A DNA stretch of 64,000 nucleotides from assembly GCF_004346685.1 (NCBI RefSeq), contig NZ_SMCO01000007.1, forward strand, positions 62,001 through 126,000, read 5' to 3'. Positions 37,023 to 46,091 of this stretch are shown here, piece by piece (positions within the stretch are counted from its first letter, which is position 1; every line of letters starts with the position of its first letter). The position numbers and the translations under genes were made by a program. The notes under the pieces were generated by a model. That model made no database searches. It had not been told where the DNA came from and saw only the letters and a list, made by a program, of their open reading frames with translations. Source of the stretch: Sulfurirhabdus autotrophica. Lineage in GTDB: Bacteria; Pseudomonadota; Gammaproteobacteria; Burkholderiales; SMCO01.

Positions 37023-38063
37023 ATGAAGCAAATAGTTATTGTATGGATAGTATTCTTACTGGTGAATTTAACTGGATGCGTTTCTATTCCCAGCGACCCT
37101 GCTTTGCTCACATTTGATCAGTCCAGATTGCCTCCCGCTGATATCAGTTTGAATATTCCGGGGCTGGGTCCTTGCACAGATAACCCGGATCGAACTTTAC
37201 ACCTTAATTCAGACCAGCCTGTTACCGTGCTAGTGCATGGCTGTTTTGCTTCTACGGGACGTTTTCGTGCTCTGGCAGAAGTGATGGCGTTTCACGGTCA
37301 GCAATCAGCCTGCTTTACTTATGATGATCGTGACAGCTTAATGTTGAGTTCTGCCCAACTGGCTACGGCGCTCGATAAGCTGTCTGGACAGATGCGTAAT
37401 AAACAGGTTACCGTTGTCGGGCATAGTCAGGGGGCTTTGATCGCCCGGAAAGCATTGGTTGCAGACCGACCTGATGCGCTTCGGAATAAAGAATTGAAAC
37501 TAAGGCTGGTGACTATTTCAGGCCCTTTTTCCGGGATTGCTGCTGCGGAACAGTGCGGGTCTCCATCTCCATTGGTTCGAGTGCTGACTTTAGGGTTGGT
37601 TCAACCTCTTTGCAAGATAGTCAGCGGCGATAAATGGTTTGAAATCACTTCCGCTTCCGACTTTATCCGCCAGCCGGGTGAGTTGCTTGGCCAAGTACAG
37701 TCTTATCTTAAAATTGATACGGACGAACGGGGTACTTGCCGTCAATTTAATAATGCCGGTATTTGCATTGAGCATGATTATGTATTCAGTCTGGATGAGC
37801 AGTTTTACAAGCCCGTCGATGAGGCAAAAGTAGTCAAAAACGTGGAAGTAAAAGCGGGGCATGTTGAAATTGTCGGTGATCAACGGGTTGCTCCGCTCAA
37901 GCTCATTGCGGTCTTGCAACAAAATGGGATTTTGAATCAGACAGAAGCAAAGCGCAGTGCTGCATTTAACCAGCTTCTGACTAAACTATACCTGGCTGAT
38001 TATGCAAATCCTTCGCAGAATGGTGAGTCTGGATATTGTAAAGCGTGCGCTTATCCAGACTAA
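37023..38063 (+). CDS. lipase/alpha-beta hydrolase-like lipoprotein
   Basis: 346 residues. A lipoprotein signal peptide ends in LTGC (Cys19). The body has an alpha/beta-hydrolase pattern: VTVLVHGCFASTGRF forms the oxyanion-hole strand, and VVGHSQGALIARKAL contains the nucleophile-elbow Ser. A catalytic Asp may be in the CIEHDYVFSLDE region and a His in the AGHVEIVGDQRV segment near the end. Six or more Cys suggest periplasmic disulfides. Substrate unknown. Confidence 0.8.
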   Translation: MKQIVIVWIVFLLVNLTGCVSIPSDPALLTFDQSRLPPADISLNIPGLGPCTDNPDRTLHLNSDQPVTVLVHGCFASTGRFRALAEVMAFHGQQSACFTYDDRDSLMLSSAQLATALDKLSGQMRNKQVTVVGHSQGALIARKALVADRPDALRNKELKLRLVTISGPFSGIAAAEQCGSPSPLVRVLTLGLVQPLCKIVSGDKWFEITSASDFIRQPGELLGQVQSYLKIDTDERGTCRQFNNAGICIEHDYVFSLDEQFYKPVDEAKVVKNVEVKAGHVEIVGDQRVAPLKLIAVLQQNGILNQTEAKRSAAFNQLLTKLYLADYANPSQNGESGYCKACAYPD

Positions 38064-38099
38064 CTCTTAAGGCTTTTACTCTAAATAGCCTTAAGAGTT
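38062..38099. terminator. bidirectional terminator between lipase-like gene and msrQ
   Basis: Perfect 12-bp arms AACTCTTAAGGC and GCCTTAAGAGTT with a 14-base loop. The structure spans the stop codons of two convergent genes. Confidence 0.7.
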
Positions 38100-38738
38100 C
38101 TGTTGAGAAGGCTTCAGCATAGGTTTGCTGTGCGAGCTGGATAAATTTGCACTTTTGGTTTTTCTTAACCATACCAAGGCACGATACCCAAGTAAAACCG
38201 ACAAAACGATCGCATAAATCACTGGTTGTGTGATGTCTTTTTTAACCAGCCACCAGTAATGGATGACACCAAAGGTAGCAATGATATATACCAATCGGTG
38301 AAGCTGTTGCCAGCGTTTTCCACCCAGCCGTTTGACCATTTTATTGGTTGAGGTGACTGCCAGGGGTATAAGCAGCAGAAATGCAGCAAATCCGACCGTG
38401 ATAAAAGGCCGTTTAATAATATCTTTGTAAATCGTTTGCGGGTCAAAAAACTGATCCAGCCAGATATACGTGGTGAAATGCAGGCACACATAGAAAAACG
38501 CATACAAACCCAGCATGCGACGTAGCTTGATAAGCCACGACCAACCCGTCAATTTTCGCAAGGGGGTGACACCCAGCGTGATCATTAAAAACACCAGAGT
38601 CCATGTGCCAGTAGACCGGGTGATGAGCTCAATGGGATTGGCGCCGAGTTGACTGGTATAGCCGAACCACCCAAGCCGTGCGAGAGGGATGAGACAGGCA
38701 AGAAAGACCAGGGCTTTTAATGCAGGAAAAAATTTCAT
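38091..38738 (-). CDS. msrQ: MsrQ, haem-b membrane subunit of periplasmic methionine sulfoxide reductase
   Basis: 215 residues with six hydrophobic segments of the ferric-reductase-like type. MsrQ takes electrons from the quinone pool or flavin reductase and passes them to MsrP. Likely haem ligands are His in FFYVCLHFTTYIW and in the QQLHRLVYIIATFGVIHYWW block. The motif TGTWTLVFLMITLGVTPLRK is typical. Its start overlaps the msrP stop by one base. Confidence 0.93.
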   Translation of the reverse strand: MKFFPALKALVFLACLIPLARLGWFGYTSQLGANPIELITRSTGTWTLVFLMITLGVTPLRKLTGWSWLIKLRRMLGLYAFFYVCLHFTTYIWLDQFFDPQTIYKDIIKRPFITVGFAAFLLLIPLAVTSTNKMVKRLGGKRWQQLHRLVYIIATFGVIHYWWLVKKDITQPVIYAIVLSVLLGYRALVWLRKTKSANLSSSHSKPMLKPSQQNS

Positions 38739-39706
38739 CAGAAATACTTTTTCAAATCTAGACCAGCGTACATACGGGCGACTTGGTCTCCATATCCGTT
38801 ATACATCAAGGTTTCACGTTTAAAAAACTCGCCGATACGACGTTCTTTTGCCTGACTCCAACGGGGATGGTCTACATTCGGGTTTACGTTGGCAAAGAAA
38901 CCGTATTCTCTTGGGTTGGCTTTCATCCACGAAGAATTGGTTGGTTTTGAAACAAAGCGGATCTTCACGATGGATTTAGCGCTTTTGAAGCCATATTTCC
39001 AGGGCACAACCAGCCGAACAGGCGCGCCGTTCTGGTTGGGCAATACCTCACCGTATAGGCCTACAGCCATTAAGGTCAGGGGATTCATTGCTTCATCAAT
39101 GCGCAGGCCTTCTACATAAGGCCAGTCCAGCACACCGGAGCGCTGCCCGGGAAACTGCTTGGGGTCGTGCAGCGTGGTGAATTCAACAAATTTTGCGTTA
39201 CCTGTGGGTTCTACCTGTTTGATCAATTCGCTGAGTGAGAAGCCTACCCAGGGAATAACCATAGACCATCCCTCTACGCAGCGGAGTCGATAGATGCGCT
39301 CTTCAAGGGGGACGAGCTTGAGCAGATCTTCTATATCGTATACTTTAGGACGTTTGACTTCGCCTTCTACCGCAACGGTCCATGGACGGGTATTCAGCGT
39401 GCCGGCCATTTGTGCAGGCGAAGATTTGTCGGTATCAAACTCGTAAAAATTGTTGTAGCTGGTGACGTCTTTGTAGGGTGTTAATGGATCGGTCACACTG
39501 AATGAACTTTTTTGAAGGCCGCTTAATTTAGCTGCAGTTGCGGCTTCCACTTCTTGGGAATGGGACAGTAAACCAGGTAAAGCAATACCTGCTGCCACTG
39601 CAGCAATAGACTTTGTGGCTGCACCCATAAAATCACGTCGAGATTGGTAAATGCGTTTGTCCGTTATTTCGGAAGGTTTAATGTCGCTAGGTTGCTTGAT
39701 GAGCAT
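38738..39706 (-). CDS. msrP: MsrP, periplasmic molybdoenzyme methionine sulfoxide reductase
   Basis: 322 residues. A Tat signal (SRRDFMGAA near 22-30) directs export of the folded protein. The sulfite-oxidase-type fold binds molybdopterin, with Cys143 in [14 protein letters not shown] as the molybdenum ligand. MsrP repairs oxidised methionines in envelope proteins, and works with the membrane protein MsrQ encoded next. A GGAG ribosome site lies upstream of the ATG. Confidence 0.95.
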   Translation of the reverse strand: MLIKQPSDIKPSEITDKRIYQSRRDFMGAATKSIAAVAAGIALPGLLSHSQEVEAATAAKLSGLQKSSFSVTDPLTPYKDVTSYNNFYEFDTDKSSPAQMAGTLNTRPWTVAVEGEVKRPKVYDIEDLLKLVPLEERIYRLRCVEGWSMVIPWVGFSLSELIKQVEPTGNAKFVEFTTLHDPKQFPGQRSGVLDWPYVEGLRIDEAMNPLTLMAVGLYGEVLPNQNGAPVRLVVPWKYGFKSAKSIVKIRFVSKPTNSSWMKANPREYGFFANVNPNVDHPRWSQAKERRIGEFFKRETLMYNGYGDQVARMYAGLDLKKYF

Positions 39707-39953
39707 GATGAGTCTCCTGTAATTTTCTTTTAGTCGTTATGAGCAGCCATTCCTTACAACATAATGACAGGAAAGTTTTGTGGCAGTTCATATTTTCTGG
39801 CCAAATCAAAAAAATAAACACTGTCTGGAATAATATGGAATGGATTGCTGTTAACAGTGTTGGACGGGTTAAAAATGCTGGTGCCTGTTTGGGAAATCGT
39901 AAAACAATGGGGTTACTTACGCTTTGATTTTAACTTTTTTAAGAGGAAAAAGT

Positions 39954-40409
39954 ATGAAGGTTTCAGTGAATGTTATTTTGGCAAGTTTGTTGGTTGTGGC
40001 ATTTAGCAGCAATGTGATTGCAGATGAAGTGAAGCCTGAAGATGCGATTAAATATCGTAAATCAGTCATGACAGTGATGAACTGGCAGTTCAAACCTTTG
40101 GGCGCCATGGTCAAAGGGGATCGTCCATTTGACAAGGATGTGTTTATAAAAAACGCAGCCTATCTGGAAGTGCTAAGCAAAATGCCGCTGGAAGGGTTTA
40201 TTGCGGGTTCCGATAAGGGCGAAACCAAAGCCAAGCCGGAAATCTGGGCTGAAATGGAAAAATTCAAAGGAGGTATGGAAAAGCTGCAAGCTGAAACTGC
40301 CAAATTGGCTCAGGTGTCTAAAACGGGCGACATGAACCAGATTAAAGCGCAATTCGGCGAAACCGGCAAAACCTGCAAAGCTTGCCACGATAACTTCAAG
40401 AGCAAGTGA
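39954..40409 (+). CDS. cytochrome c' (c-556 type)
   Basis: 151 residues. A signal peptide (1-23) is followed by a four-helix bundle domain. The C-terminal haem-binding motif CKACH is at 141-145, as in all cytochromes c'; the distal helix has AIKYRKSVM. Roles include nitric-oxide binding and electron transfer; the partner is not known. The start at 39954 has an AAGAGG site 9 bases upstream. It lies convergent to a cytochrome b561 gene. Confidence 0.9.
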   Translation: MKVSVNVILASLLVVAFSSNVIADEVKPEDAIKYRKSVMTVMNWQFKPLGAMVKGDRPFDKDVFIKNAAYLEVLSKMPLEGFIAGSDKGETKAKPEIWAEMEKFKGGMEKLQAETAKLAQVSKTGDMNQIKAQFGETGKTCKACHDNFKSK

Positions 40410-40421
40410 TTTTAAGGTAAT

Positions 40422-40463
40422 GCAGGCATGGGGTGATTTACCTGCACCGGGTAAATCGCCTGC
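40422..40463. terminator. bidirectional terminator after cytochrome c'
   Basis: Nested arms GCAGGC (40422-40427) with GCCTGC (40458-40463) and GATTTACC with GGTAAATC form a long stem between two convergent genes. Confidence 0.6.
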
Positions 40464-41153
40464 TTAGGCTTTGGTGACGAGTAGCGCAACACCCGCTATC
40501 ACTATTCCAAACAGCAGTAGCGCAATCCAGTTGCTGGTAAAGCGAAGTTTTGGCGGGGTTTCACCTGCTAGCGGCTTGAATCCGGTGATCAAGGGTGTAA
40601 TCAGATTGTCCCGCTTAAAAAAACGATAAAACAGCACGGCTGCGATATGCAACCCTACAATCACTAATAATATATCAAAGGATTCGTGGTGCAATCCGCT
40701 CAGAATGTCACTGATATCTTTGCTGATCCAATGAGCAAGCGGCCCTTCGCTACTGACATCATCATTAGAAAATAACCCGGTTACTGCCTGAAATAACAGA
40801 AAACCCAACATAAGCAGGACCATCCATCCACCTAGTGGGTTATGACCGATCTGGTTGCCGGGTTTGGATTGCAGCAGGGTTTTGGCATAAGCGATAGTGG
40901 GCTGCAAGCCGCGGATGAAAGTTCTAAATCGTGACGTGGTACTGCCAAATATTCCCCACAGCACACGGAAAATAACCAGGGAAAGGATGGTATAGCCAGA
41001 ATATTCGTGAATATTGAAAGCATTATCACTGAGCTCAATGCTCGCCCACGAAACACCCAATAAGATCACCAGGCTCCAGTGAAACAATCGGGTAGGTAAA
41101 TCCCAGATTTTGATAGTCTGAATATTTGGATTGGTTTGGTTTTCTTGCTGCAT
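40464..41153 (-). CDS. cytochrome b561-family membrane protein
   Basis: 229 residues. It starts IKIWDLPTRLFHWSLVILL, the classical opening of the Ni-hydrogenase/b561 haem family, with His in FHW as a haem ligand. Four hydrophobic segments follow, with further His in HEYSGY, GLHHESFD and VGLHIAAVLFY. Such proteins accept electrons from soluble cytochromes c or donate to them; the neighbouring cytochrome c' is a candidate partner. ATG 41153 has an AGGAA site 7 bases upstream; the frame stays open for 24 codons more. Confidence 0.88.
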   Translation of the reverse strand: MQQENQTNPNIQTIKIWDLPTRLFHWSLVILLGVSWASIELSDNAFNIHEYSGYTILSLVIFRVLWGIFGSTTSRFRTFIRGLQPTIAYAKTLLQSKPGNQIGHNPLGGWMVLLMLGFLLFQAVTGLFSNDDVSSEGPLAHWISKDISDILSGLHHESFDILLVIVGLHIAAVLFYRFFKRDNLITPLITGFKPLAGETPPKLRFTSNWIALLLFGIVIAGVALLVTKA

Positions 41154-41294
41154 GATGGGTTCCTGCAAGGAATGGTAGTAAAGCTCGCCTACATACAGAT
41201 TTAAGTATCTTGTATGCAGGCGCATCCTACCTATTTTTTATGGGTTACACAATTTGCCGGTAGTGCTTTGACGAAATTGCTGGCATTGAGGTAC

Positions 41295-42059
41295 CTATAA
41301 ATTCAGCTGGTGGTAGACCACGTTAGCGACTAACAGCAAATCAGGTTTGGCCAGTTCTCCACTCAGCGCGTAACCTATTGGCCCGTCTACCCAGTAAAAC
41401 ACGCCCACTTTGCCTTCCTGCTCAAAGCGGAAAGCCGTTTCGCGCATGTCCTTGACGTGAGTACGTACATACAGGGTTAACCGCTTTCCTTTTGTATCCT
41501 GGTACATGAACTGCGCTGCCGGCCCATCTGTTCCTGGTAATAAACGCCCGCCTACCAGCTGGTACCCCGCTTCTGTCAGGTGAGGGGCATGTACGTTTGC
41601 ATCCAGCCGTTTGGATAACCATTTAACCAGATGCGCTTCTTGATCGGCACCCACTTCAACAGGGTGTAGCACTTCCGGGGTATACACAACATGCGCAATG
41701 GCTGCCTGATGCGGCAAGGATGCCAGGTAGGCTGGTTTCGCGCTATCTGCCCCATGAATCAGCCACCCGGCAACACCGCCCAGCACCATCCAGAGCGCAA
41801 CTGTCGCATAACGCATGATGGGCATGAAAGATCGGCGGCGGGCAGCCGGGTGCATTGCCAATGGGATGGGTTCAGCGGCAACAGGGTCAAATAGGGCATG
41901 CAACATGTCATTTTGCTGCTGATACGACTGAATACGCTCCGCTTCTGCGGGGTGCGCAGCAAGATAGGCTTTTACCTCCGCCATGCGCGCAGGGTCAAGC
42001 TGCCCATCCACATACGCATGCAGATCATTTTCCTGAATAGGTTGTGTGCTGTTGTTCAT
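41295..42059 (-). CDS. transmembrane anti-sigma factor
   Basis: 254 residues. The N-terminal anti-sigma domain (1-45) has LHAYVDGQLDPARMAEVKAYL and two His/Cys positions reduced to His, as in non-zinc RsiW-like members. A single transmembrane helix lies near 85-105. The C-terminal extracytoplasmic part has YQLVGGRLLPGTDGPAAQFMY, found in this family. It overlaps the sigma gene by 4 bases. It should hold the sigma factor at the membrane until an envelope signal releases it. Confidence 0.9.
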   Translation of the reverse strand: MNNSTQPIQENDLHAYVDGQLDPARMAEVKAYLAAHPAEAERIQSYQQQNDMLHALFDPVAAEPIPLAMHPAARRRSFMPIMRYATVALWMVLGGVAGWLIHGADSAKPAYLASLPHQAAIAHVVYTPEVLHPVEVGADQEAHLVKWLSKRLDANVHAPHLTEAGYQLVGGRLLPGTDGPAAQFMYQDTKGKRLTLYVRTHVKDMRETAFRFEQEGKVGVFYWVDGPIGYALSGELAKPDLLLVANVVYHQLNL

Positions 42060-42559
42060 TTCACTCTCCGCAGTGTTGGTGCGGCATTTCCGGCCATGAG
42101 CACGCGCAGTTTTTCCCTGCCGCGTGATAGCCGCGACATCACTGTGCCGATGGGTATGCCCAATACTTGGGCGACTTCTTCATAACGCATTTGTTCCAGG
42201 CCCACCAGTAATACGACTTCTTTAAATTCCCCCGGCAACCGCGAAATGGCGGACATCAGGTCGCGCATTTCCAGCCCTTCGTCCTGGGTGGCGCGCACTG
42301 GAATATCCAGTGCCTCTTCGTCCAGCGTGACAAAAGCATGAGGGTTAGGGTTTTGCCGGATATGATTGATAAAAAGATTATGCATAATGGTAAACATCCA
42401 GGCGCGGATATCGCTTCCCTGCCGCCACAGGTGGAGTTTCCCCCAGGCGCGCTCCAGCGTGTCCTGCACCAGATCATCAGCACGGTCCCGATCGCCAACC
42501 AAAGCGCGTGCATAGCGCCTTAGTCGGGGGATCTGCTCTTCAATCAGGGCATTTTTGAT
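42056..42559 (-). CDS. ECF-type RNA polymerase sigma factor (start codon uncertain)
   Basis: About 167 residues if it begins at 42559. Region 2 has IPRLRRYARALVGDRDRADDLVQDTLERAW; region 4 has GLEQMRYEEVAQVLGIPIGT and VMSRLSRGREKL. It belongs to the RpoE-like ECF group paired with an anti-sigma. Between the in-frame TAA (42581-42583) and TTG 42502 there is no ATG, GTG or TTG. I place the start at ATC 42559 because a GAGGGG box lies 7 bases upstream; TTG 42502 would remove the start of region 2. A rare start codon or a sequence error is possible. Confidence 0.7.
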   Translation of the reverse strand: MKNALIEEQIPRLRRYARALVGDRDRADDLVQDTLERAWGKLHLWRQGSDIRAWMFTIMHNLFINHIRQNPNPHAFVTLDEEALDIPVRATQDEGLEMRDLMSAISRLPGEFKEVVLLVGLEQMRYEEVAQVLGIPIGTVMSRLSRGREKLRVLMAGNAAPTLRRVK

Positions 42560-42580
42560 ATGCGTGCCCCTCTGTAAGTG

Positions 42581-42970
42581 TTACTGGACAATGATGTGCC
42601 AGACATCGTTAACATTATCGCCATTCATATCACCCGGTTTTTCGTCTTTAGCATATAGATAGAGAGGTTTGCCTTTGAGTGCCCATTGTTTGCTGCCATT
42701 GTCACGGGTAATCACCGTAAATGGACCCGCATCCTGAGCGCCTTCGGCTGCGAAAGGTGGCCAATTGGTTGCACAAGCATCATTGCAAACGCTTTTTCCA
42801 CTGCCCGCTGTATCTTTATCAAACGTATACAGTGTCATTCCTGCGTTAGTCACTACTACGCCCATGGCCTTTTTTGCCGGAAACTTGGGCGCATCTTCGC
42901 TAAGAGCGGGTTGCGCTGCGAACGCAATCAAGCAAGCGGTTGTAAGTGTCAGCGTTTTCAGGATGTTCAT
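42581..42970 (-). CDS. secreted COG4315-type repeat lipoprotein-like protein
   Basis: 129 residues from the chosen start. A signal peptide is followed by two copies of the short repeat seen in this family: GMTLYTFDKDTAGSGKSVC and GKPLYLYAKDEKPGDMNGD, with CNDACATNWPPF between. Function is unknown; such proteins often occur with ECF sigma/anti-sigma genes. The next gene follows directly in the same frame beyond the TAA. ATG 42970 has a GAGGT box 7 bases upstream. Confidence 0.85.
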   Translation of the reverse strand: MNILKTLTLTTACLIAFAAQPALSEDAPKFPAKKAMGVVVTNAGMTLYTFDKDTAGSGKSVCNDACATNWPPFAAEGAQDAGPFTVITRDNGSKQWALKGKPLYLYAKDEKPGDMNGDNVNDVWHIIVQ

Positions 42971-43089
42971 ATTTGTACCTCGGTTTTTTAGTAGTGAGTT
43001 CAACCACTATTTTAGCAGTTATCTCCATAAAACCGATTTTAAAGCAGTTGGTGCAGCAGATTTCCTGCTGCACCAACCCCAATCAAATA

Positions 43090-43515
43090 TCAATAAGCAG
43101 GAGTTACTGACAACTTTGGATCGATTTGCCAGATTTCATTAACGAGCTTGCCACCACGATAAACCAGCACATATCGAACTTTAATAGTCGCTTTACCTTT
43201 AAATTCCACGTTGGCTGTGACGGTAGTGCCTTTGTCATTGGCACTTTCTTCTAATTTGGAAGTGGTGACTTCAAAAGGAGCATTCTTGGAAAACTTGCCC
43301 CAGACTTCCTTTATTTTGTCTGCGCCAGCGTAACCACCATCCAGCGGACCGCCAACCCATTGAAATGTGGCGGTGTCATTATAGGATTGCATGATCTGAT
43401 CTACATTGCCAGCGCCGATGGCTTTGAAGTGAGCACTGGCATCGTCTGCAGCACCAGCAAAAGCGAATGAAGAAAGTGAAAACAAGGTGGCAACTGCCAG
43501 AGTACGGGTAAGCAT
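43090..43515 (-). CDS. exported SnoaL/DUF4440-like protein
   Basis: 141 residues. A signal peptide (1-20, ending AFAGA) is followed by a NTF2-like fold, with HFKAIGAGNVDQIMQSYND and YVLVYRGGKLVNEIWQID as conserved segments. Members of this fold include small enzymes and binding proteins; no catalytic residues can be named. ATG 43515 has GGAG 8 bases upstream. It lies upstream of the COG4315 gene on the same strand, with about 120 bases between. Confidence 0.75.
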   Translation of the reverse strand: MLTRTLAVATLFSLSSFAFAGAADDASAHFKAIGAGNVDQIMQSYNDTATFQWVGGPLDGGYAGADKIKEVWGKFSKNAPFEVTTSKLEESANDKGTTVTANVEFKGKATIKVRYVLVYRGGKLVNEIWQIDPKLSVTPAY

Positions 43516-43885
43516 GATCAATCTCCAGATGATGAACAAACACAAAGTTGAAGCAACGATTTTGCTGCTTATATTGTGGTTAACGCTGGCGATTAGAAAA
43601 TATTCCCGTAAATATAAAATAATATGGGCTTCTGAATTTTTCTGTGGGGATTATTATCGTTAAACGATAAATTTCATCCAATTACTATGGGCGGTAGGTT
43701 TCGATGATTGAATTTGCTTACGTTTGCATGCGGCAGAAAAGGGGCCATGAGCGTTTGGTCGAGTAATCATGGTTGGCAGTCCGGAAAGTAGTAAAAAACA
43801 GTCGGTCAGCGTAAAGTTAAGGGGTGAAATAATTTCAGTCACTGATACAATCGTTCATTCACGCCCCCACGCATATTTTCTAAAT
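43516..43885. other. intergenic region left of the cupin gene
   Basis: About 370 bases without a gene. A small palindrome with 8-bp arms (TTATCGTT/AACGATAA) lies at 43654-43670. Short frames on both strands have no ribosome site and no recognisable product. Confidence 0.55.
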
Positions 43886-44493
43886 CTAGCATTGCTGCAA
43901 ATGCCCATTCCGCAGCAAAATCAATGTCTCTAGTTTGGTATACGGGGCATGGCCTGAGCCTGTAGAAACCTCAGCCAACAGCCCGCTGGGTAAGCACCCT
44001 TCTCATCACACAGCTCGCCTTTCAATACCAAAATTTCTTCGCCAAAGGGATGAGTGTGGGCATGCACTCGGGTTCCGGGCTGCCACAGTACGAGCGATAA
44101 CTGATGAGGCGATTTTGCGAGATAGGCGACTCTCATGCCCTGTAGGTAACCAAAAAACCAAACGAGATCATCGCCGGCTATGGTTTCTGGTCTGCATGCG
44201 TTATCGATTGCATCGCGATTAATAAACAGCAATGACCCTACAGCGCCAGCGGCCAAAGTACTGTTCGTGCCACGTCGCAGAAAACTTCCTGCTCGATGTC
44301 CATGCGTATTTTCGTACAATGTTCCGCTGATGATATATATATCGTGGCGAATACATTTAGCTAGTTCGATGGTTTCAAATGGTGCCAAAGACTGAATTCC
44401 TGACCAAGGAAAATTTCGAGGAGACGAGAGGTGAACCAGGGAGCTCCCCAGCCCTTTCATGGTGGTCAAGTCGATGTTTTGCTGTTCAATCAT
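43886..44493 (-). pseudogene. cupin (ChrR-like) gene with an apparent 1-bp frameshift
   Basis: The frame from ATG 44493 codes a double-cupin protein like ChrR-type anti-sigma and dioxygenase-like proteins, with HAHTHPFGEEILVLKG as a metal-binding region. After PAGCWLR (near 43969) the frame ends early at 43930 in a non-family tail. In the neighbouring frame the family ending continues as TGSGHAPYTKLETLILLRNG and stops at 43886. Loss of one G (GGG to GG) near 43966 would explain it. It may be a true inactivating mutation or a sequencing error. A GGAAGG site precedes the start. Confidence 0.65.
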
Positions 44494-44539
44494 GAAGCCT
44501 TCCTGGCCGCGTATGCAGCCTAATCAACCTTAATAATAA

Positions 44540-45202
44540 TTACGCAACCAAGCCAACGGGGGTTGTCGTCATTGGTACAAATCCCGGCAAAGCTTCGATG
44601 CGCGCTAACCATGCACGAAGGTTCGGATAAGGTTGCAGCGAGACATTTCCCTCAGGTGCGCGTGCAATGTAGCTATAGTTGGCGATGTCAGCGAGCGTTG
44701 GATTCGATCCCACCAGAAAAGGCGTTTGCGAAAGCGTTTGCTCCATAACGCCAAACAGATTGTTCGCCCTAGCAATGGCTTCAACAGTATTGATCGGGGC
44801 GTTAAATAAAACCGCTACTCGCGCCGCAGCCGGGCCAAAAGCAAGTAAACCAGCAGCCACCGACAACCAGCGTTGAACCTGGGCTGCTTGCGTCGAATCA
44901 AGTGGCAGCCAGGTATCTGGAACATATTTATGGGCTAGATAAACCAAAATTGCGTTGGCATCGGCCAAAGTGGTTGCACCATCTTGAATTACAGGAATTT
45001 GTCCAAACGGATTCATTGCCAAAAATTCAGGCGATTTTTGAGCCCTGCTCGTCAAATTGATGTGAATTAATTCTATTGGCAAATTGAGCAGCGAAAGAAA
45101 AAGTTCAACCCGGTGACAGTGACCAGAAATCGGATGGCGATAAAGTTTGATGGGCTGAGCCGGGTTTGCGGCAGACTTTAAGCCTGTTGATATGGGATTC
45201 AT
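44540..45202 (-). CDS. glutathione S-transferase
   Basis: 220 residues. The N-terminal thioredoxin-like domain has KLYRHPISGHCHRVELFLSLL, with Ser in the usual active-site position, and FGQIPVIQDG with the cis-Pro and Ser/Asp glutathione contacts. The C-terminal helical domain has FLVGSNPTLADI. It conjugates or binds small electrophiles; the substrate is unknown. ATG 45202 has an AAGGAG site 7 bases upstream. It stands between the helical exported protein and the cupin gene, with 46-47-base gaps on both sides. Confidence 0.92.
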   Translation of the reverse strand: MNPISTGLKSAANPAQPIKLYRHPISGHCHRVELFLSLLNLPIELIHINLTSRAQKSPEFLAMNPFGQIPVIQDGATTLADANAILVYLAHKYVPDTWLPLDSTQAAQVQRWLSVAAGLLAFGPAAARVAVLFNAPINTVEAIARANNLFGVMEQTLSQTPFLVGSNPTLADIANYSYIARAPEGNVSLQPYPNLRAWLARIEALPGFVPMTTTPVGLVA

Positions 45203-45249
45203 GTTGTTACTCCTTTCAGTACAATTGTGATCTATTGGAAAATCCATCA

Positions 45250-45906
45250 TTACTTGAATTGAGCGGGAAATTGCTTGGCAAGGGCGACAGTCAAGGCGTC
45301 AGCAATACCGACCATATGTGTTTTCATCGCTTCCCAGGTTTGGGCTTCTTCGGCGTATTGCTGATTAGCGACTTGCTGAATTTGTTGGATATGATGACCG
45401 CCATGCGCTAGTAGCATTCCGCGCAGCGCATCAATAGGCAGATTGGGGTTGGCTTTGCTCAGGAATGCCGCAATCTGCTCAACATTGTCGATCATATCTT
45501 GCCGCGTTTCATTTTGCCTGGTTTCGTTTTTGTTTTGAGTCGCAATCAAATATCCCTTAACGGCAGTGTAGTGTCCTGCCAATAGTTTAAAAAGGGTTTC
45601 AGATGCTGCCTTGCCGTAAAAAGGTTCGATTGAAGCAGCCAACTGCTTCGCATTATTGACTGTTTCTTTCTCAGCTACTGCGGCTGCAACGCTATTGCCA
45701 TTCATGGTTTCTGTTACTACGGCGCGTACCCAAAAAGCATGGCCGATCCAAAGATCACGCAAAGCCGCGTCCGTGAGGCTAATTTTATCATTCGCCAGGA
45801 TGGTATCAGTGTGCATGGCATGTTTGTGGGCGAACGCAGGGGAAGTGAAGCCTAGCGCAATGCTCAAAAGGGAAATGCTTATTAGATTTTTAGAGATCGA
45901 ATGCAT
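45250..45906 (-). CDS. exported helical protein of unknown function
   Basis: 218 residues. A signal peptide (1-26, ending AFA) is followed by a mainly helical chain. RDLWIGHAFWVRAVVTETMNG and LLAHGGHHIQQIQQV are the most ordered parts, with His residues that could bind a metal. The pentapeptide NETRQ is repeated back to back. I do not recognise a named family. It is the first gene of the leftward group divergent from the LysR gene, with a 185-base shared control region. Confidence 0.65.
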   Translation of the reverse strand: MHSISKNLISISLLSIALGFTSPAFAHKHAMHTDTILANDKISLTDAALRDLWIGHAFWVRAVVTETMNGNSVAAAVAEKETVNNAKQLAASIEPFYGKAASETLFKLLAGHYTAVKGYLIATQNKNETRQNETRQDMIDNVEQIAAFLSKANPNLPIDALRGMLLAHGGHHIQQIQQVANQQYAEEAQTWEAMKTHMVGIADALTVALAKQFPAQFK

Positions 45907-46091
45907 GTTCGGTACGCCTTGTAGTGAGTTTTTAAAAAAGTTTTAGATGAAGCTCCATGAAAAACCTTATAAGAGAGATCGTTGTTAATTACTGTGTCGA
46001 TCCATCGGAAGCAAGTATGATTGCTGCGAATTAAATGATAAATACCGAAAATATTATTTAACTACTCCACTTTTCGGATTAATATTCGAGC

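Noticed and set aside
39739-39927. 62-codon frame between msrP and cytochrome c'
   Set aside because: No ribosome site, no recognisable product, and it covers the expected promoter region of cytochrome c'.
43660-43842. 60-codon minus-strand frame next to the cupin gene
   Set aside because: No ribosome site and unnatural composition.
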